Shown here: one piece after another, positions 1-13,940 of the stretch
How the letters are laid out: each line of letters opens with the position of its first letter
Numbering within the stretch: position 1 is the first letter of the stretch
Source of the DNA: Loxodes magnus
Taxonomy: Eukaryota; Ciliophora; Karyorelictea; Loxodida; Loxodidae
Direction of reading: 5' to 3'
Length of the DNA stretch: 64,000 bases
Assembly (NCBI GenBank): GCA_946699065.1
Contig: CAMPDV010002100.1
Span: 1 to 64,000, forward strand
Notes under the pieces: generated by a model
Seen by the model: only the letters and a program-made list of their open reading frames with translations
What the model was told of the DNA's origin: nothing
The model's database searches: none
Position numbers and translations under genes: made by a program

Positions 1-119
1 TAACTACTATTTTTAATCTACGTAAAATCAAATTCAAATCTAACTATTTTTAATTGTCGTAAAATCAAATTCAAATCTAACTATTTTTAATTGTCGTAAA
101 AATAAATTCAAATCTAACT

Positions 120-1842
120 ATTTTTAATTAACGTAAAATTAAATTCAAATCTAACTATTTTTAATTGTCGTAAAATTAAATTCAAATCTAACTATTTTTA
201 ATTGACGTAAAATTAAATTCAAATCTAACTATTTTTAATCTACGTCAAATGAAATTCAAATCTAACTATTTTTAATTTACGTAAAATTAAATTCAAATCT
301 AACTATTTTTAATTGTCGTAAAATTAAATTCAAATCTAACTATTTTTAATTGTCGTAAAAATAAATTCAAATCTAACTATTTTTAATTGTCGTAAAATAA
401 ATTCAAATCTAACTATTTTTAATTTTCGTAAAAATAAATTCAAATCTAACTATTTTTAATTGTCGTAAAATTAAATTCAAATCTAACTATTTTTAATTGT
501 CGTAAAATAAATTCAAATCTAACTATTTTTAATTGTCGTAAAATTAAATTCAAATCTAACTATTTTTAATTGTCGTAAATTAAATTCAAATCTAACTATT
601 TTTAATTGTCGTAAAATTAAATTCAAATCTAACTATTTTTAATTGTCGTAAAATTAAATTCAAATCTAACTATTTTTAATTGTCGTAAAAATAAATTCAA
701 ATCTAACTATTTTTAATTGACGTAAAATTAAATTCAAATCTAACTATTTTTAATCTACGTCAAATGAAATTCAAATCTAACTATTTTTAATTTACGTAAA
801 ATTAAATTCAAATCTAACTATTTTTAATTGTCGTAAAATTAAATTCAAATCTAACTATTTTTAATTGTCGTAAAAATAAATTCAAATCTAACTATTTTTA
901 ATCTACGTAAAATTAAATTCAAATCTAACTATTTTTAATCTACGTAAAATTAAATTCAAATCTAACTATTTTTAATTGTCGTAAAATTAAATTCAAATCT
1001 AACTATTTTTAATTAACGTAAAATTAAATTCAAATCTAACTATTTTTAATTGTCGTAAAATAAATTCAAATCTAACTATTTTTAATTGTCGTAAAATTAA
1101 ATTCAAATCTAACTATTTTTAATTGTCGTAAAATTAAATTCAAATCTAACTATTTTTAATTGTCGTAAAAATAATTCAAATCTAACTATTTTTAATTAAT
1201 GTAAAATCAAATTCAAATCTAACTATTTTTAATTGTCGTAAAATTAAATTCAAATCTAACTATTTTTAATTAACGTAAAATTAAATTCAAATCTAACTAT
1301 TTTTAATTGTCGTAAAATTAAATTCAAATCTAACTATTTTTAATTGACGTAAAATTAAATTCAAATCTAACTATTTTTAATCTACGTCAAATGAAATTCA
1401 AATCTAACTATTTTTAATTTACGTAAAATTAAATTCAAATCTAACTATTTTTAATTGTCGTAAAATTAAATTCAAATCTAACTATTTTTAATTGTCGTAA
1501 AAATAAATTCAAATCTAACTATTTTTAATTGTCGTAAAATAAATTCAAATCTAACTATTTTTAATTTTCGTAAAAATAAATTCAAATCTAACTATTTTTA
1601 ATTGTCGTAAAATTAAATTCAAATCTAACTATTTTTAATTGTCGTAAAATAAATTCAAATCTAACTATTTTTAATTGTCGTAAAATTAAATTCAAATCTA
1701 ACTATTTTTAATTGTCGTAAAATAAATTCAAATCTAACTATTTTTAATTGTCGTAAAATTAAATTCAAATCTAACTATTTTTAATTGTCGTAAAATTAAA
1801 TTCAAATCTAACTATTTTTAATTGTCGTAAAAATAAATTCAA
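120..1842 (+). repeat. Higher-order repeat, 1,142-bp period
   Basis: Variant order at about 120-700 repeats at about 1,262-1,842. The CTACGTCAAATG markers at 244 and 1,386 and the TTTCG linkers at 427 and 1,569 both give an offset of 1,142 bp, about 31 monomers. Beyond 700 the two copies fall out of step by one monomer (a TAAAATT monomer near 1,861 is absent from the first copy). Confidence 0.8.
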
Positions 1843-2860
1843 ATCTAACTATTTTTAATTGTCGTAAAATTAAATTCAAATCTAACTATTTTTAATTGAC
1901 GTAAAATTAAATTCAAATCTAACTATTTTTAATCTACGTCAAATGAAATTCAAATCTAACTATTTTTAATTTACGTAAAATTAAATTCAAATCTAACTAT
2001 TTTTAATTGTCGTAAAATTAAATTCAAATCTAACTATTTTTAATCTACGTAAAATGAAATTCAAATCTAACTATTTTTAATCTACGTAAAATTAAATTCA
2101 AATCTAACTATTTTTTATCTACGTAAAATTAAATTCAAATCTAACTATTTTTAATCTACGTAAAATTAAATTCAAATCTAACTATTTTTAATTAACGTAA
2201 AATTAAATTCAAATCTAACTATTTTTAATTGTCGTAAAATAAATTCAAATCTAACTATTTTTAATTGTCGTAAATCAAATTCAAATCTAACTATTTTTAA
2301 TCTACGTAAAATCAAATTCAAATCTAACTATTTTTAATTGTCGTAAAATCAAATTCAAATCTAACTATTTTTAATTGTCGTAAATTAAATTCAAATCTAA
2401 CTATTTTTAATTGTCGTAAAAATAATTCAAATCTAACTATTTTTAATTAACGTAAAATCAAATTCAAATCTAACTATTTTTAATTGTCGTAAAATTAAAT
2501 TCAAATCTAACTATTTTTAATTAACGTAAAATTAAATTCAAATCTAACTATTTTTAATTGTCGTAAAATTAAATTCAAATCTAACTATTTTTAATTGACG
2601 TAAAATTAAATTCAAATCTAACTATTTTTAATCTACGTCAAATGAAATTCAAATCTAACTATTTTTAATTTACGTAAAATTAAATTCAAATCTAACTATT
2701 TTTAATTGTCGTAAAATTAAATTCAAATCTAACTATTTTTAATTGTCGTAAAATTAAATTCAAATCTAACTATTTTTAATTGTCGTAAAAATAAATTCAA
2801 ATCTAACTATTTTTAATCTACGTCAAATTAAATTCAAATCTAACTATTTTTAATTGTCGT
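1015..2860 (+). repeat. 1.9 kb block shared with 18.75-20.6 kb and 30.3-32.2 kb
   Basis: The variant order from the TAACG monomer at 1,017 to the CTACGTCAAATT monomer at 2,822 repeats at 18,752-20,634, and so again in the second 9.1 kb copy at 30,319-32,201. Markers: the TAATG linker (1,201 and 18,938, offset 17,737) and the six-T core (2,117 and 19,891, offset 17,774). The offset changes by 37, one monomer, because the later copy has an extra TAAAAAT monomer near 19,601. A few single-base differences are visible, such as TAAAATG at about 2,050 against TCAAATG at 19,815. Confidence 0.85.
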
Positions 2861-2959
2861 AAAATTAAATTCAAATCTAACTATTTTTAATTGTCGTAAA
2901 ATTAAATTCAAATCTAACTATTTTTAATCTACGTCAAATAAAATTCAAATCTAACTATT

Positions 2960-3420
2960 TTTAATCACGTAAAATTAAATTCAAATCTAACTATTTTTAA
3001 TTTACGTAAAATTAAATTCAAATCTAACTATTTTTAATTGTCGTAAAAATAAATTCAAATCTAACTATTTTTAATTGTCGTAAAATTAAATTCAAATCTA
3101 ACTATTTTTAATTGTCGTAAAATAAATTCAAATCTAACTATTTTTAATCACGTAAAATTAAATTCAAATCTAACTATTTTTAATTGTCGTAAAATCAAAT
3201 TCAAATCTAACTATTTTTAATCACGTAAAATTAAATTCAAATCTAACTATTTTTAATTGTCGTAAAATCAAATTCAAATCTAACTATTTTTAATTGTCGT
3301 AAAATCAAATTCAAATCTAACTATTTTTAATTGTCGTAAAATTAAATTCAAATCTAACTATTTTTAATCACGTAAAATCAAATTCAAATCTAACTATTTT
3401 TAATCACGTAAAATTAAATT
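2960..3420 (+). repeat. Cluster of short-linker (CACG) monomers
   Basis: The one-base-short linker TCACG occurs about five times here (about 2,963, 3,148, 3,220, 3,368 and 3,404), but only at 5,871, 6,904 and 26,151 elsewhere. Local clustering of a rare variant points to short-range amplification by slippage or unequal exchange. Confidence 0.75.
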
Positions 3421-5029
3421 CAAATCTAACTATTTTTAATTGTCGTAAAATCAAATTCAAATCTAACTATTTTTAATTGTCGTAAAATCAAATTCAAATC
3501 TAACTATTTTTAATTGTCGTAAAAATAAATTCAAATCTAACTATTTTTAATTGTCGTAAAAATAAATTCAAATCTAACTATTTTTAATTGTCGTAAAAAT
3601 AAATTCAAATCTAACTATTTTTAATTGTCGTAAATTAAATTCAAATCTAACTATTTTTAATTGTCGTAAAAATAAATTCAAATCTAACTATTTTTAATCT
3701 ACGTAAAATCAAATTCAAATCTAACTATTTTTAATTGTCGTAAAATTAAATTCAAATCTAACTATTTTTAATCTACGTAAAATCAAATTCAAATCTAACT
3801 ATTTTTAATCTACGTAAAATTAAATTCAAATCTAACTATTTTTAATCTACGTAAAATCAAATTCAAATCTAACTATTTTTAATCTACGTAAAATTAAATT
3901 CAAATCTAACTATTTTTAATCTACGTAAAATCAAATTCAAATCTAACTATTTTTAATCTACGTAAAATTAAATTCAAATCTAACTATTTTTAATCTACGT
4001 AAAATCAAATTCAAATCTAACTATTTTTAATCTACGTAAAATCAAATTCAAATCTAACTATTTTTAATTGTCGTAAAAATAAATTCAAATCTAACTATTT
4101 TTAATTGTCGTAAAATTAAATTCAAATCTAACTATTTTTAATTGTCGTAAAAATAAATTCAAATCTAACTATTTTTAATTGTCGTAAAAATAAATTCAAA
4201 TCTAACTATTTTTAATTGTCGTAAAATAAATTCAAATCTAACTATTTTTAATTGTCGTAAAATAAATTCAAATCTAACTATTTTTAATTTACGTAAAATT
4301 AAATTCAAATCTAACTATTTTTAATTGTCGTAAATTAAATTCAAATCTAACTATTTTTAATTGTCGTAAAAATAAATTCAAATCTAACTATTTTTAATTG
4401 TCGTAAATTAAATTCAAATCTAACTATTTTTAATCTACGTAAAATTAAATTCAAATCTAACTATTTTTAATTGTCGTAAAAATAAATTCAAATCTAACTA
4501 TTTTTAATTGTCGTAAAAATAAATTCAAATCTAACTATTTTTAATCTACGTAAAATTAAATTCAAATCTAACTATTTTTAATTAACGTAAAATTAAATTC
4601 AAATCTAACTATTTTTAATTGTCGTAAAATTAAATTCAAATCTAACTATTTTTAATCTACGTAAAATTAAATTCAAATCTAACTATTTTTAATCTACGTA
4701 AAATTAAATTCAAATCTAACTATTTTTAATTGTCGTAAAATTAAATTCAAATCTAACTATTTTTAATTGACGTAAAATTAAATTCAAATCTAACTATTTT
4801 TAATTTACGTAAAATTAAATTCAAATCTAACTATTTTTAATTTACGTAAAATTAAATTCAAATCTAACTATTTTTAATTGTCGTAAATTAAATTCAAATC
4901 TAACTATTTTTAATCTACGTAAAATTAAATTCAAATCTAACTATTTTTAATTGTCGTAAATTAAATTCAAATCTAACTATTTTTAATCTACGTAAAATTA
5001 AATTCAAATCTAACTATTTTTAATTGTCG
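3421..5029 (+). repeat. Plain satellite
   Basis: Ordinary monomers. At 3,680-4,020 a run of CTACG linkers alternates TAAAATC and TAAAATT, a two-monomer micro-period of about 74 bp. Nothing but satellite is visible. Confidence 0.85.
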
Positions 5030-7060
5030 TAAAAATAAATTCAAATCTAACTATTTTTAATTGTCGTAAAAATAAATTCAAATCTAACTATTTTTAATCT
5101 ACGTCAAATTAAATTCAAATCTAACTATTTTTAATTGTCGTAAAATTAAATTCAAATCTAACTATTTTTAATTTACGTAAAATTAAATTCAAATCTAACT
5201 ATTTTTAATTAACGTAAAATTAAATTCAAATCTAACTATTTTTAATTTACGTAAAATTAAATTCAAATCTAACTATTTTTAATTGTCGTAAAAATAAATT
5301 CAAATCTAACTATTTTTAATTGTCGTAAATTAAATTCAAATCTAACTATTTTTAATTGTCGTAAAATCAAATTCAAATCTAACTATTTTTAATTGTCGTA
5401 AAAATAAATTCAAATCTAACTATTTTTAATCTACGTAAAATCAAATTCAAATCTAACTATTTTTAATTGTCGTAAAATTAAATTCAAATCTAACTATTTT
5501 TAATTGTCGTAAAAATAAATTCAAATCTAACTATTTTTAATCTACGTAAAATCAAATTCAAATCTAACTATTTTTAATCTACGTAAAATCAAATTCAAAT
5601 CTAACTATTTTTAATTTACGTAAAATTAAATTCAAATCTAACTATTTTTAATCTACGTAAAATTAAATTCAAATCTAACTATTTTTAATCTACGTAAAAT
5701 CAAATTCAAATCTAACTATTTTTAATCTACGTAAAATTAAATTCAAATCTAACTATTTTTAATCTACGTAAAATCAAATTCAAATCTAACTATTTTTAAT
5801 CTACGTAAAATCAAATTCAAATCTAACTATTTTTAATTGTCGTAAAATAAATTCAAATCTAACTATTTTTAATCACGTAAAATTAAATTCAAATCTAACT
5901 ATTTTTAATTGTCGTAAAATCAAATTCAAATCTAACTATTTTTAATCTACGTAAAATTAAATTCAAATCTAACTATTTTTAATTTACGTAAAATTAAATT
6001 CAAATCTAACTATTTTTAATCTACGTAAAATTAAATTCAAATCTAACTATTTTTAATTGTCGTAAAATTAAATTCAAATCTAACTATTTTTAATTGTCGT
6101 AAAAATAAATTCAAATCTAACTATTTTTAATTGTCGTAAAAATAAATTCAAATCTAACTATTTTTAATTGTCGTAAAAATAAATTCAAATCTAACTATTT
6201 TTAATCTACGTCAAATTAAATTCAAATCTAACTATTTTTAATTGTCGTAAAATTAAATTCAAATCTAACTATTTTTAATTTACGTAAAATTAAATTCAAT
6301 TCTAACTATTTTTAATTAACGTAAAATTAAATTCAAATCTAACTATTTTTAATTGTCGTAAAAATAAATTCAAATCTAACTATTTTTAATTGTCGTAAAT
6401 TAAATTCAAATCTAACTATTTTTAATTGTCGTAAAATCAAATTCAAATCTAACTATTTTTAATTGTCGTAAAAATAAATTCAAATCTAACTATTTTTAAT
6501 CTACGTAAAATCAAATTCAAATCTAACTATTTTTAATTGTCGTAAAATTAAATTCAAATCTAACTATTTTTAATTGTCGTAAAAATAAATTCAAATCTAA
6601 CTATTTTTAATCTACGTAAAATCAAATTCAAATCTAACTATTTTTAATTTACGTAAAATTAAATTCAAATCTAACTATTTTTAATTGTCGTAAAATTAAA
6701 TTCAAATCTAACTATTTTTAATTTACGTAAAATTAAATTCAAATCTAACTATTTTTAATCTACGTAAAATTAAATTCAAATCTAACTATTTTTAATTGTC
6801 GTAAAAATAAATTCAAATCTAACTATTTTTAATCTACGTAAAATTAAATTCAAATCTAACTATTTTTAATTGTCGTAAAATAAATTCAAATCTAACTATT
6901 TTTAATCACGTAAAATTAAATTCAAATCTAACTATTTTTAATTGTCGTAAAATCAAATTCAAATCTAACTATTTTTAATCTACGTAAAATTAAATTCAAA
7001 TCTAACTATTTTTAATTTACGTAAAATTAAATTCAAATCTAACTATTTTTAATCTACGTA
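5030..7060 (+). repeat. Higher-order repeat, 1.03-1.11 kb period
   Basis: Variant order at about 5,030-6,030 repeats at about 6,137-7,060. The offset falls in exact one-monomer steps: 1,107 bp at the CTACGTCAAATT markers (5,103 and 6,210), 1,070 at CTACGTAAAATC (5,431 and 6,501), and 1,033 at the rare TCACG linkers (5,871 and 6,904). Whole 37-bp monomers were therefore lost from the second copy or gained by the first. One private core variant, TTCAATTCTAAC, lies at about 6,297. Confidence 0.8.
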
Positions 7061-10000
7061 AAATTAAATTCAAATCTAACTATTTTTAATTGTCGTAAAA
7101 ATAAATTCAAATCTAACTATTTTTAATCTACGTAAAATCAAATTCAAATCTAACTATTTTTAATTGTCGTAAAATCAAATTCAAATCTAACTATTTTTAA
7201 TTGTCGTAAAAATAAATTCAAATCTAACTATTTTTAATCTACGTAAAATTAAATTCAAATCTAACTATTTTTAATTGTCGTAAAAATAAATTCAAATCTA
7301 ACTATTTTTAATTGTCGTAAAAATAAATTCAAATCTAACTATTTTTAATTGTCGTAAAATTAAATTCAAATCTAACTATTTTTAATTGTCGTAAAATTAA
7401 ATTCAAATCTAACTATTTTTAATTTACGTAAAATTAAATTCAAATCTAACTATTTTTAATTGTCGTAAAAATAAATTCAAATCTAACTATTTTTAATCTA
7501 CGTAAAATCAAATTCAAATCTAACTATTTTTAATTGTCGTAAAATTAAATTCAAATCTAACTATTTTTAATTGTCGTAAAATCAAATTCAAATCTAACTA
7601 TTTTTAATTGTCGTAAAAATAAATTCAAATCTAACTATTTTTAATTGTCGTAAAATTAAATTCAAATCTAACTATTTTTAATCTACGTAAAATCAAATTC
7701 AAATCTAACTATTTTTAATTGTCGTAAAAATAAATTCAAATCTAACTATTTTTAATCTACGTAAAATTAAATTCAAATCTAACTATTTTTAATTGTCGTA
7801 AAAATAAATTCAAATCTAACTATTTTTAATTGTCGTAAAAATAAATTCAAATCTAACTATTTTTAATCTACGTAAAATCAAATTCAAATCTAACTATTTT
7901 TAATTGTCGTAAAAATAAATTCAAATCTAACTATTTTTAATTGTCGTAAATTAAATTCAAATCTAACTATTTTTAATTGTCGTAAAATCAAATTCAAATC
8001 TAACTATTTTTAATTGTCGTAAAAATAAATTCAAATCTAACTATTTTTAATCTACGTAAAATCAAATTCAAATCTAACTATTTTTAATTGTCGTAAAATA
8101 AATTCAAATCTAACTATTTTTAATTGTCGTAAAATTAAATTCAAATCTAACTATTTTTAATCTACGTAAAATTAAATTCAAATCTAACTATTTTTAATCT
8201 ACGTAAAATTAAATTCAAATCTAACTATTTTTAATTGTCGTAAAATTAAATTCAAATCTAACTATTTTTAATTGTCGTAAAATCAAATTCAAATCTAACT
8301 ATTTTTAATTGTCGTAAAAATAAATTCAAATCTAACTATTTTTAATCTACGTAAAATTAAATTCAAATCTAACTATTTTTAATTGTCGTAAAAATAAATT
8401 CAAATCTAACTATTTTTAATTGTCGTAAAATTAAATTCAAATCTAACTATTTTTAATTGTCGTAAAATTAAATTCAAATCTAACTATTTTTAATTGTCGT
8501 AAAAATAAATTCAAATCTAACTATTTTTAATCTACGTAAAATCAAATTCAAATCTAACTATTTTTAATCTACGTAAAATTAAATTCAAATCTAACTATTT
8601 TTAATCTACGTAAAATCAAATTCAAATCTAACTATTTTTAATCTACGTAAAATTAAATTCAAATCTAACTATTTTTAATCTACGTAAAAATAAATTCAAA
8701 TCTTACTATTTTTAATCTACGTCAAATTAAATTCAAATCTAACTATTTTTAATTGTCGTAAAATTAAATTCAAATCTAACTATTTTTAATTGTCGTAAAA
8801 TTAAATTCAAATCTAACTATTTTTAATTGTCGTAAAATTAAATTCAAATCTAACTATTTTTAATTGACGTAAAATTAAATTCAAATCTAACTATTTTTAA
8901 TCTACGTCAAATGAAATTCAAATCTAACTATTTTTAATTTTCGTAAAATTAAATTCAAATCTAACTATTTTTAATTGTCGTAAAATCAAATTCAAATCTA
9001 ACTATTTTTAATTGTCGTCGTAAAATCAAATTCAAATCTAACTATTTTTAATTGTCGTAAAATTAAATTCAAATCTAACTATTTTTAATTAACGTAAAAT
9101 TAAATTCAAATCTAACTATTTTTAATTGTCGTAAAATTAAATTCAAATCTAACTATTTTTAATCTACGTACGTAAAATTAAATTCAAATCTAACTATTTT
9201 TAATCTACGTAAAATTAAATTCAAATCTAACTATTTTTAATTGTCGTAAAAATAAATTCAAATCTAACTATTTTTAATTGTCGTAAAATTAAATTCAAAT
9301 CTAACTATTTTTAATTTACGTAAAATTAAATTCAAATCTAACTATTTTTAATTGTCGTAAAATTAAATTCAAATCTAACTATTTTTAATCTACGTAAAAT
9401 CAAATTCAAATCTAACTATTTTTAATTGTCGTAAAAATAAATTCAAATCTAACTATTTTTAATCTACGTAAAATTAAATTCAAATCTAACTATTTTTAAT
9501 TAACGTAAAATTAAATTCAAATCTAACTATTTTTAATTGTCGTAAAATTAAATTCAAATCTAACTATTTTTAATTGTCGTAAAATTAAATTCAAATCTAA
9601 CTATTTTTAATCTACGTCAAATGAAATTCAAATCTAACTATTTTTAATTTACGTAAAATTAAATTCAAATCTAACTATTTTTAATCTACGTAAAATCAAA
9701 TTCAAATCTAACTATTTTTAATTGTCGTAAAAATAAATTCAAATCTAACTATTTTTAATCTACGTAAAATCAAATTCAAATCTAACTATTTTTAATTGTC
9801 GTAAAATCAAATTCAAATCTAACTATTTTTAATTGTCGTAAAAATAAATTCAAATCTAACTATTTTTAATCTACGTAAAATTAAATTCAAATCTAACTAT
9901 TTTTAATCTACGTAAAATCAAATTCAAATCTAACTATTTTTAATTGTCGTAAAATCAAATTCAAATCTAACTATTTTTAATTGTCGTAAAAATAAATTCA

Positions 10001-12419
10001 AATCTAACTATTTTTAATTGTCGTAAAAATAAATTCAAATCTAACTATTTTTAATCTACGTAAAATCAAATTCAAATCTAACTATTTTTAATTGTCGTAA
10101 AATTAAATTCAAATCTAACTATTTTTAATCTACGTAAAATCAAATTCAAATCTAACTATTTTTAATTGTCGTAAAATTAAATTCAAATCTAACTATTTTT
10201 AATTGTCGTAAAATTAAATTCAAATCTAACTATTTTTAATTGACGTAAAATTAAATTCAAATCTAACTATTTTTAATCTACGTAAAAATAAATTCAAATC
10301 TAACTATTTTTAACTTTCGTAAAATTAAATTCAAATCTAACTATTTTTAATTGTCGTAAATTAAATTCAAATCTAACTATTTTTAATCTACGTAAAATCA
10401 AATTCAAATCTAACTATTTTTAATTGTCGTAAAAATAAATTCAAATCTAACTATTTTTAATTGTCGTAAAAATAAATTCAAATCTAACTATTTTTAATCT
10501 ACGTAAAATTAAATTCAAATCTAACTATTTTTAATTAACGTAAAATTAAATTCAAATCTAACTATTTTTAATTGTCGTAAAATTAAATTCAAATCTAACT
10601 ATTTTTAATCTACGTAAAATTAAATTCAAATCTAACTATTTTTAATCTACGTAAAATTAAATTCAAATCTAACTATTTTTAATCTACGTAAAATTAAATT
10701 CAAATCTAACTATTTTTAATTGTCGTAAAATTAAATTCAAATCTAACTATTTTTAATTGTCGTAAAAATAAATTCAAATCTAACTATTTTTAATCTACGT
10801 CAAATGAAATTCAAATCTAACTATTTTTAATTTACGTAAAATTAAATTCAAATCTAACTATTTTTAATCTACGTAAAATCAAATTCAAATCTAACTATTT
10901 TTAATTGTCGTAAAAATAAATTCAAATCTAACTATTTTTAATCTACGTAAAATCAAATTCAAATCTAACTATTTTTAATTGTCGTAAAATCAAATTCAAA
11001 TCTAACTATTTTTAATTGTCGTAAAAATAAATTCAAATCTAACTATTTTTAATCTACGTAAAATTAAATTCAAATCTAACTATTTTTAATTGTCGTAAAT
11101 TAAATTCAAATCTAACTATTTTTAATCTACGTCAAATTAAATTCAAATCTAACTATTTTTAATTGTCGTAAAATTAAATTCAAATCTAACTATTTTTAAT
11201 TTACGTAAAATTAAATTCAAATCTAACTATTTTTAATTGTCGTAAAATTAAATTCAAATCTAACTATTTTTAATTGTCGTAAAATCAAATTCAAATCTAA
11301 CTATTTTTAATTGTCGTAAAAATAAATTCAAATCTAACTATTTTTAATCTACGTAAAATCAAATTCAAATCTAACTATTTTTAATTGTCGTAAAATTAAA
11401 TTCAAATCTAACTATTTTTAATTGTCGTAAAAATAAATTCAAATCTAACTATTTTTAATCTACGTCAAATTAAATTCAAATCTAACTATTTTTAATTGTC
11501 GTAAAATTAAATTCAAATCTAACTATTTTTAATTTACGTAAAAATAAATTCAAATCTTACTATTTTTAATCTACGTCAAATTAAATTCAAATCTAACTAT
11601 TTTTAATTGTCGTAAAATTAAATTCAAATCTAACTATTTTTAATTGTCGTAAAATTAAATTCAAATCTAACTATTTTTAATTTACGTAAAATTAAATTCA
11701 AATCTAACTATTTTTAATTGTCGTAAAAATAAATTCAAATCTAACTATTTTTAATTGTCGTAAAATTAAATTCAAATCTAACTATTTTTAATTGTCGTAA
11801 AATTAAATTCAAATCTAACTATTTTTAATTTACGTAAAATTAAATTCAAATCTAACTATTTTTAATTGTCGTAAAAATAAATTCAAATCTAACTATTTTT
11901 AATCTACGTAAAATCAAATTCAAATCTAACTATTTTTAATTGTCGTAAAATCAAATTCAAATCTAACTATTTTTAATTGTCGTAAAATCAAATTCAAATC
12001 TAACTATTTTTAATTGTCGTAAAAATAAATTCAAATCTAACTATTTTTAATTGTCGTAAAATTAAATTCAAATCTAACTATTTTTAATCTACGTAAAATT
12101 AAATTCAAATCTAACTATTTTTAATCTACGTAAAATTAAATTCAAATCTAACTATTTTTAATCTACGTAAAATTAAATTCAAATCTAACTATTTTTAATT
12201 GTCGTAAAAATAAATTCAAATCTAACTATTTTTAATCTACGTAAAATCAAATTCAAATCTAACTATTTTTAATTGTCGTAAAATCAAATTCAAATCTAAC
12301 TATTTTTAATTGTCGTAAATTAAATTCAAATCTAACTATTTTTAATTGTCGTAAAAATAATTCAAATCTAACTATTTTTAATTGTCGTAAAATCAAATTC
12401 AAATCTAACTATTTTTAAT
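7061..12419 (+). repeat. Plain satellite with two linker expansions
   Basis: Only satellite monomers. Two linkers are lengthened by short internal duplications: TGTCGTCG at about 9,014 (plus 3 bases) and CTACGTACG at about 9,163 (plus 4 bases). Cores reading AATCTTACTA at about 8,701 and 11,555 are each followed by a CTACGTCAAATT monomer, a linked pair also seen at 14,605, 17,370 and 28,937, so they descend from one ancestral pair. Confidence 0.8.
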
Positions 12420-13940
12420 TGTCGTAATAATCTACGTAAAATTAAATTCAAATCTAACTATTTTTAATTGTCGTAAAATTAAATTCAAATCTAACTATTT
12501 TTAATTTACGTAAAATTAAATTCAAATCTAACTATTTTTAATTGTCGTAAAAATAAATTCAATCTTACTATTTTTAATCTACGTTAAATTCAAATCTAAC
12601 TATTTTTAATTGTCGTAAAATAAATTCAAATCTAACTATTTTTAATTGTCGTAAAATAAATTCAAATCTAACTATTTTTAATTGTCGTTAAATTCAAATC
12701 TAACTATTTTTAATTGTCGTAAAAATAAATTCAAATCTAACTATTTTTAATTGTCGTAAATTAAATTCAAATCTAACTATTTTTAATCTACGTAAAATTA
12801 AATTCAAATCTAACTATTTTTAATTGTCGTAAAATAAATTCAAATCTAACTATTTTTAATTGTCGTAAAATAAATTCAAATCTAACTATTTTTAATTGTC
12901 GTAAAAATAAATTCAAATCTAACTATTTTTAATTGTCGTAAAAATAAATTCAAATCTAACTATTTTTAATTGTCGTAAATTAAATTCAAATCTAACTATT
13001 TTTAATTGTCGTAAAATCAAATTCAAATCTAACTATTTTTAATTGTCGTAAAAATAAATTCAAATCTAACTATTTTTAATTGTCGTAAAAATAAATTCAA
13101 ATCTAACTATTTTTAATCTACGTAAAATCAAATTCAAATCTAACTATTTTTAATTGTCGTAAAATCAAATTCAAATCTAACTATTTTTAATTGTCGTAAA
13201 AATAAATTCAAATCTAACTATTTTTAATCTACGTAAAATCAAATTCAAATCTAACTATTTTTAATCTACGTAAAATCAAATTCAAATCTAACTATTTTTA
13301 ATTGTCGTAAAATTAAATTCAAATCTAACTATTTTTAATTGTCGTAAAATCAAATTCAAATCTAACTATTTTTAATTGTCGTAAAAATAAATTCAAATCT
13401 AACTATTTTTAATTGTCGTAAAATCAAATTCAAATCTAACTATTTTTAATCTACGTAAAATCAAATTCAAATCTAACTATTTTTAATTGTCGTAAAATAA
13501 ATTCAAATCTAACTATTTTTAATTGTCGTAAATTAAATTCAAATCTAACTATTTTTAATTGTCGTAAAAATAAATTCAAATCTAACTATTTTTAATTGTC
13601 GTAAAAATAAATTCAAATCTAACTATTTTTAATCTACGTAAAATTAAATTCAAATCTAACTATTTTTAATTGTCGTAAAAATAAATTCAAATCTAACTAT
13701 TTTTAATTGTCGTAAATTAAATTCAAATCTAACTATTTTTAATTGTCGTAAAATTAAATTCAAATCTAACTATTTTTAATTGTCGTAAAATAAATTCAAA
13801 TCTAACTATTTTTAATTGTCGTAAAATAAATTCAAATCTAACTATTTTTAATTGTCGTAAAAATAAATTCAAATCTAACTATTTTTAATTGTAAAAATAA
13901 ATTCAAATCTAACTATTTTTCGTAAAAATAAATTCAAATC
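12420..13940 (+). repeat. Satellite with several shortened or fused monomers
   Basis: Irregular monomers cluster here: a partial linker GTCGTAATAATCTACG at about 12,421, shortened linkers CTACGTTAAATTC at about 12,583 and TGTCGTTAAATTC at about 12,686, a linker lacking the CpG (AATTGTAAAAAT) at about 13,887, and a core joined straight to CGTAAAAAT at about 13,915. Part of the region (12,800-13,730) is also one half of a 2.79 kb-spaced duplication. Confidence 0.8.
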
